Positions 34,899-43,240 of a stretch of DNA of 64,000 nt are shown piece by piece (the first letter of the stretch is position 1; each line of letters starts with the position of its first letter). Under the pieces are notes generated by a model. The model made no database searches. It was not told where the DNA came from and saw only the letters and a program-made list of their open reading frames with translations. The stretch is from CAZWMK01 sp964635065 (lineage in GTDB: Bacteria; Pseudomonadota; Alphaproteobacteria; Sphingomonadales; Sphingomonadaceae), in contig CAZWMK010000002.1 of the NCBI GenBank assembly GCA_964635065.1, positions 3,366 through 67,365 of the forward strand, in the 5' to 3' direction. The position numbers were made by a program, and so were the translations under genes.

Positions 34899-36047
34899 TC
34901 AGGCGCGCGCCCACGCCATGATGCTGTCCACGATCCGCTGTGCGGCCTGTCCGTCGCCGTAAATGTCAGACAGGCCGTACCGCGCGGATCGTTGCGTCGG
35001 ATCGTCAAGCACGCCATTCACCGCCGCGACAATCCGCGCCATGTCAGTCCCCACCAGTCGCGCACTGCCGACGGCAACGGCCTCTGTACGCTCGGTTGCC
35101 GCGCGCATGACCAGTACGGGCGTGCCCAGCGCCGTGGCTTCTTCCTGCACACCCCCTGAATCCGTCAGAACCAGCGCGGCCCGGCGCAACAGGGCGATGA
35201 ACGGCAAGTAATCCAGCGGCGCGATCAGGTGGACATTGGCCCGCCCGCCCAGCCTCTGCACAATCGCGTCGCGGACCATCGGATTGGGATGCAGCGGACA
35301 GACGATCTCCACATCCGCGCGCGCGGCGATCACATCCAGTGCAGCCGCAATGCTGTGAAAACCCCCGCCAATGCTCTCGCGCCGGTGGCTGGTGACCAGA
35401 ACCAGCTGCCGGCTTTCGGCAAAAGCAAAGCGCTGCGCCAGCATATGCGCCAGTGCGACGTCGCTTTCGACCCGGGCCACAGCATCGCGCAGTGCATCGA
35501 TCACGGTATTCCCGGTCACCACAATATGTGCCGGGTCGACATTTTCCGCCACAAGATTGGCGCGCGCGCCCTCGGTCGGCGCGAAATGCAACGTTGCAAG
35601 GCTCGCGGTCAGCCTGCGGTTCCCCTCCTCCGGCCATGGCGACAGGCGATTGCCGGTGCGCAGCCCCGCCTCGACATGACCGACCGGGATACGCTGGTAA
35701 TAGGCGGCAAGCGCGGCGGCAAAGCTTGTCGTCGTATCGCCATGGACGAGAAGCAGATCAGGCTGTTCCAGTGCCAGCACAGGGGCCAGTCCGCGCAATA
35801 TGGCCTCTGTCACGTCCGACAGCCCCTGTCCGGGTCGCATCAGATCAAGATCATGGTCAGGCACGATGCCGAACTGCGTCAGCATCTGATCCAGCATGTC
35901 GCGGTGCTGTGCCGTCACGCACACGCGCGAGACTACATCGGGCGTTTCCGCCAGCCGCCTGATCAGTGGCGCCAGCTTGATCGCTTCGGGCCGGGTGCCA
36001 AACACCGTCAGCACCTTCAATACGGCCGCGCCGCGCCCCTTGACCAT
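34899..36047 (-). CDS. wecB: UDP-N-acetylglucosamine 2-epimerase, non-hydrolysing
   Basis: 382 residues: TVFGTRPEAIKLAPLIRRL, HGDTTTSFAAALAAYYQ, GHVEAGLRT, TSHRRESIGGG, CPLHPNPMVRD and LTDSGGVQEEA, the full set for WecB/MnaA-type epimerases making UDP-ManNAc for surface glycans. It converges on the reductase gene and is divergent from the GMC gene, so it is an unrelated insert between catabolic units. A purine-rich run precedes the ATG at 36047. Confidence 0.93.
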   Translation of the reverse strand: MVKGRGAAVLKVLTVFGTRPEAIKLAPLIRRLAETPDVVSRVCVTAQHRDMLDQMLTQFGIVPDHDLDLMRPGQGLSDVTEAILRGLAPVLALEQPDLLLVHGDTTTSFAAALAAYYQRIPVGHVEAGLRTGNRLSPWPEEGNRRLTASLATLHFAPTEGARANLVAENVDPAHIVVTGNTVIDALRDAVARVESDVALAHMLAQRFAFAESRQLVLVTSHRRESIGGGFHSIAAALDVIAARADVEIVCPLHPNPMVRDAIVQRLGGRANVHLIAPLDYLPFIALLRRAALVLTDSGGVQEEATALGTPVLVMRAATERTEAVAVGSARLVGTDMARIVAAVNGVLDDPTQRSARYGLSDIYGDGQAAQRIVDSIMAWARA

Positions 36048-36076
36048 GATGTCGCCCCCCCCCGCGCATTGGCCCT

Positions 36077-36106
36077 TTGCCCCTTGGACAAGAAAATAGT
36101 TATACT
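36077..36106 (+). promoter_or_regulatory. Candidate promoter of the GMC oxidoreductase gene
   Basis: TTGCCC (36077-36082) and TATACT (36101-36106) are spaced by 18 bp, upstream of the gene starting at 36228, in an AT-richer stretch between divergent genes. The match is moderate and unsupported by other data. Confidence 0.3.
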
Positions 36107-36227
36107 GATCAGGCGACAGAAGTCATGGTCGCAAGACAAAACAGCAATGCTTTCCGAAAAAACATGCTTCTACAATATCGACAGCGCAGTTTGTGACTGG
36201 CGACACCGGCCTTGGGGGAACAAGCGC

Positions 36228-37847
36228 ATGGCAGAACAGATCGACGAATATGATTTCATCGTCAGCGGGGCAGGCTCTGCCGGGTGCGCCGTTGCCGCGC
36301 GCTTGAGCGAAGGCGGCAGATACACGGTCCTGCTGCTTGAAGCCGGGCCACCCGACAAGGCCTTCTGGATCAGGGTGCCGATGGGTTTTCCCATGCTGTT
36401 CACCGACAGGCGTGTGAACTGGATGTTCGAATCCGAGCCGGAACCCGAACTGATGGACCGCCGCATGTATCAGCCGCGCGGCAAGGTGCTGGGTGGCACC
36501 AGTTCGATCAACGGCATGCTCTACATCCGTGGCCATGCGCGCGACTATGATCATTGGCGCCAGCTTGGTTGCACCGGCTGGGGCTATGACGATGTCCTGC
36601 CCTTTTTCCGCAAGGCCGAGGACCAGCAGCGTGGCGAGGATGAATTTCACGGCGTCGGTGGCCCGCTCACCGTCTCCGACCAGCCCGAACGGTCCGAAAT
36701 CGCTGATGCCATTGTCGCCGCAGCCCAGCAGGCCGGCATCCCCTACACGCCGGATTTCAACGGCGCCCAACAGGAAGGCACGGGTTTTTACCAGACGACG
36801 ACGCGCAACAAACGCCGGATGAACACGTCGCAGGCCTATCTCGCCCCTGCCCGCACGCGGCGCAATCTGCACATCGAAACCGGCGCACACGCCACGCGCA
36901 TCCTCGTCGAAAACCGCCGCGCCGTCGGCATCGAATATCGCACCAGGGCCGGGATCAGAACCGCCCGCGCGCGGCGCGAAATCGTGGTTTCGGGCGGTGC
37001 CTTCGGCTCTCCCCAGCTGTTGCAGCTGTCGGGAATCGGCCCGGCTGCCCACCTGCGGTCGTTCGGTATCGCCCCGGTGCTTGATCTGCCCGGCGTCGGG
37101 TCGAATCTCATGGATCATTTCTATGCCTCGCTCACCTTTCGGTGCAGCAAGCCGATCACGATCAACGAACTGGCGAACAGCCCGTTGAAACAGCTGAAGG
37201 CCGGGCTGGAATATGTGCTTTTCCGGCGCGGCGCACTCAGCAACAATGGCATTTTCGCGGGCGTTTTCACCCGCACCGATGCCATGCAGGATCGCCCCAA
37301 TCTTCAGATCAATACCAATATCTGGACGGTGCAAAGCCGCACCAAAACGGGGATGAAGGCGCATCCATTCCCCGGCTTCACCATGAGTCCGGTCCATCTC
37401 AACCCGCGCGCTTCGGGCACGGTGCGGCTGAAATCCGCCGATCCGCTCGCCGCCCCTGAAATCCGGCAGAACTTCCTGAAAGACCGCGTCGATATCGATG
37501 CGATGATCGCGGGCGTACGGATCGTCCGCAACATCGCCGCGCAACCGGCGCTGGCGTCCTATTATGACGGGGAAGTCGCGCCCGGCCCTGGCGTGCAAAG
37601 CGACGACGAGATCGAGGCATGGCTGCGCGCCAACGCCATTGCCAATCTGCATCCGGTCGGATCGTGCCGCATGGGGGTGCAGGACGATGCCGTGGTCGAT
37701 CCCGAACTCAGGGTGCGCGGCATCGATGGCCTGCGCGTCGCCGATGCCTCGATCATGCCGACGCTACCGGCAGGCAACACCAATGCGCCCGCGATCATGA
37801 TCGGCGAAAAAGCGGCCGACATGATCCTGCGCGCGGCGCGCGCCTGA
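36228..37847 (+). CDS. GMC-family FAD oxidoreductase
   Basis: 539 residues. FAD site VSGAGSAGCAVAARLSEGG, GMC signature 1 RGKVLGGTSSINGMLYIRGH, signature 2 SGGAFGSPQLLQLSGIGP, active-site His in LHPVGSCRMG and Asn in AGNTNAPAIMIG. Choline-dehydrogenase-like members oxidise primary or secondary alcohols. ATG 36228 follows GGGGGAA; the frame stays open 1 kb further upstream only because it runs antisense to wecB. Followed by an MDR dehydrogenase and a SnoaL gene, probably one unit. Confidence 0.93.
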   Translation: MAEQIDEYDFIVSGAGSAGCAVAARLSEGGRYTVLLLEAGPPDKAFWIRVPMGFPMLFTDRRVNWMFESEPEPELMDRRMYQPRGKVLGGTSSINGMLYIRGHARDYDHWRQLGCTGWGYDDVLPFFRKAEDQQRGEDEFHGVGGPLTVSDQPERSEIADAIVAAAQQAGIPYTPDFNGAQQEGTGFYQTTTRNKRRMNTSQAYLAPARTRRNLHIETGAHATRILVENRRAVGIEYRTRAGIRTARARREIVVSGGAFGSPQLLQLSGIGPAAHLRSFGIAPVLDLPGVGSNLMDHFYASLTFRCSKPITINELANSPLKQLKAGLEYVLFRRGALSNNGIFAGVFTRTDAMQDRPNLQINTNIWTVQSRTKTGMKAHPFPGFTMSPVHLNPRASGTVRLKSADPLAAPEIRQNFLKDRVDIDAMIAGVRIVRNIAAQPALASYYDGEVAPGPGVQSDDEIEAWLRANAIANLHPVGSCRMGVQDDAVVDPELRVRGIDGLRVADASIMPTLPAGNTNAPAIMIGEKAADMILRAARA

Positions 37848-37972
37848 AAAGCCCTTCACCGGGAGCGCATGGCTCCGCTCTTGCTTCCTTTGCGGTTCCA
37901 GTGTGATAAGTCTTCATCATCAGGCGGAAAATGACGGCGGAAAGCCGCGCCCGCTTTCGGGGAGAGGTCTCA

Positions 37973-39010
37973 ATGCAGGCATGGCTGGTCCATGGCTATG
38001 GCGACATGCGGTTGGCCGAAGTGCCCGAACCGGTGGCCAAGCCCGGCTGGGTCAAGGTCAGAGTTCGTGTCGCCCAGCCCAGCATCACCGAGATCCTGTT
38101 GTTCCACGGCGAAAAAACCTATGGCCACGACATTATCGCCCGCCGATTGTCGGCAGGTCCGGCGCAATTGTTCGGTCATGAGTTTTCGGGCGAAGTCGTG
38201 GCACTGGGGGCTGGCGTCACCAGCCTTGCGGTCGGTGACCGGGTAACGGCACGCGGTTCCCATCCCGAAGGCATTGTTGGCTTCGACTATCCCGGCGCCT
38301 TTGCCGACTATGGCATTTTCCCCGAAAGCCTGCTGGCGAAGCTGCCCGATCATGTCAGCGACAGCGAGGGCGCGGCGATCCAGCCGCTGACCGATTGCGT
38401 CGCCGCTGCCCATGCGGGCGACATCCGCCCCGGCGACACCGCCATCGTCATCGGACTTGGTGCGATGGGCCTTGGCTGCCTGCAAGCCGCGCGGGCCTTG
38501 GGCGCGGGCACCGTCGTCGGCATTGCCCGTCGTCCGCAGGTGCTCGACATGGCGCGCACACTCGGCGCCGATGTCGTGATCGACGCCAACCGCGACGATC
38601 CGGTGGAGGCCGTCCGCGCGCTGACGGGTGGGCGGGGTGCGGATGTCGTTTTCGAGTGCGCGGGCGGGCCTGTCGCGCGCGGACTTGCGGGCAATGCAAC
38701 ACTTGTCCAGGCGGCGCAGATGGTGCGCGACGAAGGCCGCGTCGTCGGCGTTGCCTTCGATGGCGATGCCGCCATCCTGCCCTACAGCGCCTTTCGCTTC
38801 CGCAGCATCCAGTATCGCTTCCCGCGCATACTGACGCGCGCCATGTTCGAGGAAACGGTGGCCTTGGTCGCCTCGGGCGCCATCCGGCTCCGACCGCTTA
38901 TCACCCATGTGCTCGATGGCATCGGCTCTCTGCCGTCCGCTTTCGATCTCACCGCCGACAAGGCGCAGCATGGCCTCATCAACCCTGCCCAGATCCGCAT
39001 TTCATCCTGA
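37973..39010 (+). CDS. Medium-chain (MDR) alcohol dehydrogenase-like protein lacking most zinc ligands
   Basis: 345 residues: GroES-like N-terminal domain with GHEFSGEVVALGAGVTSLAV and a Rossmann domain VIGLGAMGLGCLQAARALGA. The first catalytic-zinc Cys (in the usual CGSD-type motif) is replaced (AQPSITE) and the four-Cys structural zinc lobe is absent (ARGSHPEGIVGFDYPGAFAD). It may thus be an MDR reductase or a metal-poor dehydrogenase. ATG 37973 has GGGGAGAG upstream; 126 nt after the GMC gene. Confidence 0.85.
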   Translation: MQAWLVHGYGDMRLAEVPEPVAKPGWVKVRVRVAQPSITEILLFHGEKTYGHDIIARRLSAGPAQLFGHEFSGEVVALGAGVTSLAVGDRVTARGSHPEGIVGFDYPGAFADYGIFPESLLAKLPDHVSDSEGAAIQPLTDCVAAAHAGDIRPGDTAIVIGLGAMGLGCLQAARALGAGTVVGIARRPQVLDMARTLGADVVIDANRDDPVEAVRALTGGRGADVVFECAGGPVARGLAGNATLVQAAQMVRDEGRVVGVAFDGDAAILPYSAFRFRSIQYRFPRILTRAMFEETVALVASGAIRLRPLITHVLDGIGSLPSAFDLTADKAQHGLINPAQIRISS

Positions 39011-39025
39011 CAGACGGAGAGCCGC

Positions 39026-39406
39026 ATGACCCGCAAAGAACTGGCCCATCACCTGTTCCAGACTGTCTATTACGGCAACATCGACCGTGGCGACATGGAC
39101 GGCGCCGCCACCGCGCTCCACCCCGATATTGTCTGGAGCCATGCACAGGTCTGGGCGCATCATGAATTCGCGCGCGGCGAGGCCAAGGTGCTCCACGGGC
39201 GCAAGGCGGTGCATGATTATCTCGCCGCCCGCGTCCCCCAGTTGCGCGAGGCCGCGATCACCCACCATGTCCGCGAAATGGTCATGGAAGGCGATACCGG
39301 CGCGTTCATCGGCGCGGTCGAAGGACCGGGGCCGGAACAGCGGTTCATGGTATGGTTCACGCTGAAAGACGACCTGATCGGCACCTATACGCTGCGCCCG
39401 CTCTGA
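39026..39406 (+). CDS. SnoaL-like small protein
   Basis: 126 residues with an NTF2-like pattern: VYYGNIDRGDMDGAATALHP, HGRKAVHDYLAARVPQLREA, MEGDTGAFIGAVEGPGPEQR and the terminal strand RFMVWFTLKDDLIGTYTLRPL. SnoaL-like polyketide cyclases, limonene-epoxide hydrolase-type enzymes and steroid isomerases share this fold. It follows the MDR gene by 15 nt. Its 3' end overlaps the convergent PepSY gene by 22 nt. Confidence 0.8.
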   Translation: MTRKELAHHLFQTVYYGNIDRGDMDGAATALHPDIVWSHAQVWAHHEFARGEAKVLHGRKAVHDYLAARVPQLREAAITHHVREMVMEGDTGAFIGAVEGPGPEQRFMVWFTLKDDLIGTYTLRPL

Positions 39407-40524
39407 CGCGCTCCGCGCCGCTTCTGCCAGCGCAACACCCCCGTTGCGAACAGGCCGAGCGGCGCAAGTCCCGCCACGAGCACCAGCCAGCGCAGCAACA
39501 GCCCGCCTGCCGAACCATCGTGCAGCGCGTGGAGCCAGTTGTTGACCGTCGTCAGCGTTCCGGCGCGCTGCGCATCGACCAGCGCCGACACCCGGCCATC
39601 GGCGGCATCGACGAACACATAGCTGTGCGGAAAGCGATGGCTCGGGTCGCCTGGCTGCTGCATCCGCAGCACATAGACGCCCCCTGCCGCTGGCGGCGTC
39701 TCGATCCACGCAAGCCGCGCGTCGGGCAGCGTCGCCTGCGCGCGGGCGACCGCCTGATCGACGCCGACCAGCCGCCCGCGCACTGCGGTCGCAGGCCAGA
39801 CAGGCTTGTCGACCGGCCCCAGCACCGGGGCCAGCACGGCGTTGCTTTCGACCGGAAGGGCAAGCATGACGCCGGTCCCCACCAGCATCAAGGACAAGGC
39901 GATGCTCGTCAGCCCCGCCAGCTTGTGCCAGTCATAAAGCGCGCGGATGGGCGGCGCCCCGCGCTTCAGCGCCAGCGCCTTTTTCCACTGACCGCCACGC
40001 GGCCACCATGCCCACAGCCCGCTGAGCAACAGCACCAGAAGCGCCAGCCCGGCATAGCCCATGATCACGCCGCCCACCGGACCGATGAGCAGGCGATAAT
40101 GCAGGTTGTAGATCCACGTCATCGCGCTATCGCCCCAATAGTCGCGGCGCAGCACGCGGTCGCCATCGGGCGACAGCCAGACCAGCATCGGCGCGAAATC
40201 CGCGCCCGCCCGCTCCGGCGGATTATAATAGCGCGCTGGAATCGCCCCCGGCGCGCCCGTCGCCTCGAACCGCCATGGCCCGAACTTGTCGGGATAGGCG
40301 GCGCGCACTGTCTGATAGGCCCGCTCCCACGACACCGGGGCGACAGGTGCCGCCACGGCCATTTCAGGGTTCAGCGCCGCATCAATGCGCGGATAGAAAA
40401 CCAGCATTGATCCGGTCAGCCCCGCCAGCACGAACAGCGCGCCCAAGGTCAGGCCCAACCACAGGTGAATGTGGCGGACGACACCCCGGATACGGACGCG
40501 GTCGTGCGGGCGGGACCGGATCAT
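39385..40524 (-). CDS. PepSY-associated membrane protein (iron-uptake type)
   Basis: 379 residues, four or more membrane helices: HIHLWLGLTLGALFVLAGLT, IYNLHYRLLIGPVGGVIMGY, YDWHKLAGLTSIALSLMLVG, and LLLRWLVLVAGLAPLGLFAT. The His pairs in these helices suggest heme or metal handling. Family members (PiuB/FegB-like) sit with TonB receptors for siderophores and reduce or release iron; the TonB receptor gene ends 4 nt upstream. Probably co-transcribed with it. Confidence 0.9.
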   Translation of the reverse strand: MIRSRPHDRVRIRGVVRHIHLWLGLTLGALFVLAGLTGSMLVFYPRIDAALNPEMAVAAPVAPVSWERAYQTVRAAYPDKFGPWRFEATGAPGAIPARYYNPPERAGADFAPMLVWLSPDGDRVLRRDYWGDSAMTWIYNLHYRLLIGPVGGVIMGYAGLALLVLLLSGLWAWWPRGGQWKKALALKRGAPPIRALYDWHKLAGLTSIALSLMLVGTGVMLALPVESNAVLAPVLGPVDKPVWPATAVRGRLVGVDQAVARAQATLPDARLAWIETPPAAGGVYVLRMQQPGDPSHRFPHSYVFVDAADGRVSALVDAQRAGTLTTVNNWLHALHDGSAGGLLLRWLVLVAGLAPLGLFATGVLRWQKRRGARQSGRSV

Positions 40525-40527
40525 GGC

Positions 40528-42567
40528 CTAGAAGCGCGCGCGCACACTGGCCGATACCGTGCGCCCGTCTGCCGGACTGTGCAGCGTCTGTGCACCGTCC
40601 CACCAGACATATTCGCGGTATTCATCGGTCAGGTTCTTGACGGTCAGCGCGACTTCGACAGCCTCGGTCACGCGATAGGCGGCCTCGGCATTGAGCACGG
40701 CAAAATCACCGAACCGCCCACGATTGTTGCTGGTCGTCAGTTCATAGGCTGACTGGCCATTGCCCCACAGCGACAGGCGCAGGCGCGATACGCCGGTAAA
40801 GTCCGCCCCGCCCGACCACAGCCAGCGCGGCGTATGGTCAAGGTCGTTGCCGAGCGTCAGCGGCGAGGCCGGATCGGGCGTCGTGATGATCGCCTTCTGC
40901 CAGGCCAGCGCGCCCCAGAATGACAGGCCTTGAACGGGTCGCGCGCTTAGCTGCACATCGATCCCCTGCCGCTTGGTTGCGCCGACATTTTCGAAATCGC
41001 CCAAGGGATCGTTGAGCTTGCGCTTGATCTCGCCGCTCGCCTTCTGCTCCCAGAAGGCGACGCGCGTTTCAATGCGGTCGTGCGGCGCATATTTCACGCC
41101 GATTTCCCAGCCCTCGTTCACGGATGGCGCAAGGTCGATCTGGCGCGGCGGGATGAGATAGGCGCCCGACCCAAGTCCGATCTGGAAGGTCTTGCCCCAG
41201 TTTCCATAAAGCGTCAGCCCATTAAGCGGCGTGACGGCGACCGAGATTTTCGGCTGGTCGATGCTGCCATAATCGTTGATCGGTGCGGTCGTGCCATTGA
41301 GCCGGTTGGCGAAATCGCCGCCCACCCAGTCGATGCGATAGGCGGGCGTGATCTTCAGCCACGGCGCCGGTTCAAGGATCGCCTGCACGTAAACGCCGCC
41401 GACCGAAACGTCGAACTGCTGGTCGCGCGTCTGGCTGGTCGCCACGCGGTTGACCGAAAGATAGCGCCGCGATTCATTGTCCTGTTTCTGGATGTCGCCG
41501 CCCAGTTCCACCATCAGCGGCATCCCCGCCAGATTGGCGTGATAGTGCATGGCCATGAGCGCGCCCCACTGGTCTTCGTCGGTCACGCGGCGCTGCTGCG
41601 ATGCGCCCGCCGAAAATTTGACGTAGCGATCATCACGGAAACGATTGAAATAGGCCTTGGCCGACAGGTCGAAATCGTCCGACAGGGCGGCATCCAGGTG
41701 CAGGCTGTATTGTCCGATCTTACGACGGTCGCCATCCGAAGCGTTATAGGCATTGGTCATGCGCGGATCGGCTTCGGCATCGGCGCGGGTCAGATAGCCG
41801 GCTTCCTGCGCCTTGCCGTCATAATGGCGCGCAATGGCGCCAAGCCGCAGATCGTCCGAGGCATTGTAGAACCATTTGCCCGCAAGGCTCAGCCGTTTCG
41901 TACGGCCATGATCGCGATAGCCTTGTGCATCACGGTAGGCGACAAGGTAATTCTGGCTGAACTTGCCGTTTTCCAGCCCCGCCGAAACCTGCCCTTCATA
42001 GCTGTTGTAGCTGCCTGCCGACAGCTTGGTGTCGAGATAGGTGCCACCCGTGCGCGTGCGGATGTTGGCGTTGCCTGCGATACTGTGCAGGCCATGGCGC
42101 GGGTCCGACGTGCCGCGCACGACTTCGATGCTTTCGATGTCGAGCGGGAAGACCATGTCGATGAACGGCATGTTGCCGTCATTGCTGTTTGACGGAATAC
42201 CGTCGATCAGCAGCTTCACCGCGTTGATCTCGCCTTCGCCATTAAAGCCACGGAACGAGAATTTGCCGCTCGTCGTGCCCTGGTTGAAATCGGTCAGCAG
42301 CACGCCAGGCAGGCGACCGATCAGTTCCCAGACATAATCGACATCGGCACGCTGCGCGACGTCCGCGCCCAGCCGGTCGACCGAGGTGACGACGTTCTGG
42401 CTGCTGCCTGCCATGCCACGTGCGGTGACGACAATGTCGCCGACGGAAAAGCTGGTATCCGGTGCCTCGATGCGCCCACGCGTGGCGGGCGCATGGCCTT
42501 CATGGTTCTGGGCTAGGACGGGGGCCGCCGACAGCAGGGCGGCAAGAATGGTCATGGACGTTTTCAT
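40528..42567 (-). CDS. TonB-dependent outer-membrane receptor
   Basis: 679 residues. Signal peptide MKTSMTILAALLSAAPVLAQ; plug domain with VTSVDRLGADVAQRADVDYV and LLIDGIPSNSNDGNMPFIDM, IESIEVVRGTSDPRHGLHSI; the barrel ends with a terminal aromatic (VSASVRARF). Close after the signal peptide is HEGH, a possible metal-binding motif. The start at 42567 replaces 42684, which has no signal peptide. Companions (PepSY, DUF2946) point to ferric-siderophore or copper uptake. Confidence 0.93.
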   Translation of the reverse strand: MKTSMTILAALLSAAPVLAQNHEGHAPATRGRIEAPDTSFSVGDIVVTARGMAGSSQNVVTSVDRLGADVAQRADVDYVWELIGRLPGVLLTDFNQGTTSGKFSFRGFNGEGEINAVKLLIDGIPSNSNDGNMPFIDMVFPLDIESIEVVRGTSDPRHGLHSIAGNANIRTRTGGTYLDTKLSAGSYNSYEGQVSAGLENGKFSQNYLVAYRDAQGYRDHGRTKRLSLAGKWFYNASDDLRLGAIARHYDGKAQEAGYLTRADAEADPRMTNAYNASDGDRRKIGQYSLHLDAALSDDFDLSAKAYFNRFRDDRYVKFSAGASQQRRVTDEDQWGALMAMHYHANLAGMPLMVELGGDIQKQDNESRRYLSVNRVATSQTRDQQFDVSVGGVYVQAILEPAPWLKITPAYRIDWVGGDFANRLNGTTAPINDYGSIDQPKISVAVTPLNGLTLYGNWGKTFQIGLGSGAYLIPPRQIDLAPSVNEGWEIGVKYAPHDRIETRVAFWEQKASGEIKRKLNDPLGDFENVGATKRQGIDVQLSARPVQGLSFWGALAWQKAIITTPDPASPLTLGNDLDHTPRWLWSGGADFTGVSRLRLSLWGNGQSAYELTTSNNRGRFGDFAVLNAEAAYRVTEAVEVALTVKNLTDEYREYVWWDGAQTLHSPADGRTVSASVRARF

Positions 42568-42693
42568 GATGAGAAACCCGATAGAAATGAACGACAGGTC
42601 ATCCGGAAAACCGCGCAAGAACATCTGTCTGCATCTGGTGTTTACCTGGTGCAGAGAGGGAGCGAACCGGATGATGCCGTTCACTGCGCGCGG

Positions 42694-43086
42694 TCAGCGC
42701 AGCGTGGGCGGGCCATGGGCTGGCGGCGGCGGCGCGGCCAGCCGGTGCGTCGTCAGATCGGCAATCGCCGCACCGAACGTCAGGACGAGGCCATAGGCGA
42801 AGGGTATCGTCATGGCCAGCGCATCGACATGCAAAAGCGCACTGCCCATGCCAGGGGCAAACAGGCAGGGGCTTTCCGCCGTATCTGGCTGGGCAGGCGT
42901 TTTCTGGCCAAGGTCGATGACGACCTGTTTCTGACCCATGCCCGAACACAAAATGATGGTCACGCCATCCGTGCTGGTGGCGGGCATATAGCCCGCAGGC
43001 ACCAGCATCCGCAGGGCAAGCCCGCAGAACAGCAGCGTCGCAAGAAGCGCCCGCCCCATATCGCCCTGTCTGGTCCATGCCTGCAT
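42694..43086 (-). CDS. DUF2946-like membrane-associated protein
   Basis: 130 residues from MQAWTRQGDMGRALLATLLF. A leading hydrophobic helix, then GYMPATSTDGVTIILCSGMG, a cluster SPCLFAPGMGSALLHVD and a second hydrophobic stretch. DUF2946 proteins carry a Cys/Met/His-rich centre and sit beside copper- or TonB-related genes; the residues seen here would fit metal binding. ATG 43086 was preferred over 43155 because the hydrophobic leader is then near the N-terminus. Confidence 0.7.
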   Translation of the reverse strand: MQAWTRQGDMGRALLATLLFCGLALRMLVPAGYMPATSTDGVTIILCSGMGQKQVVIDLGQKTPAQPDTAESPCLFAPGMGSALLHVDALAMTIPFAYGLVLTFGAAIADLTTHRLAAPPPPAHGPPTLR

Positions 43087-43240
43087 GGCTGGCGCGTTAG
43101 GCGATTGATGACCAACTGTCAAAGCAATGTCGCCGCCAGCCCGCTTTGCGGCCAATTGCCTTTGCCGTCAGGCCTGATAGATTCGCCATGCGGCGGCCAT
43201 GACAACAAAAACACATGGCTGTCGGCATGGGGAGGCTTTC

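Noticed and set aside
35229..36227. A 333-codon plus-strand extension upstream of the GMC oxidoreductase
   Set aside because: It runs antisense to wecB, has His/Arg/Gln-rich shadow composition and no family match; the GMC fold starts at ATG 36228 with a proper ribosome site.
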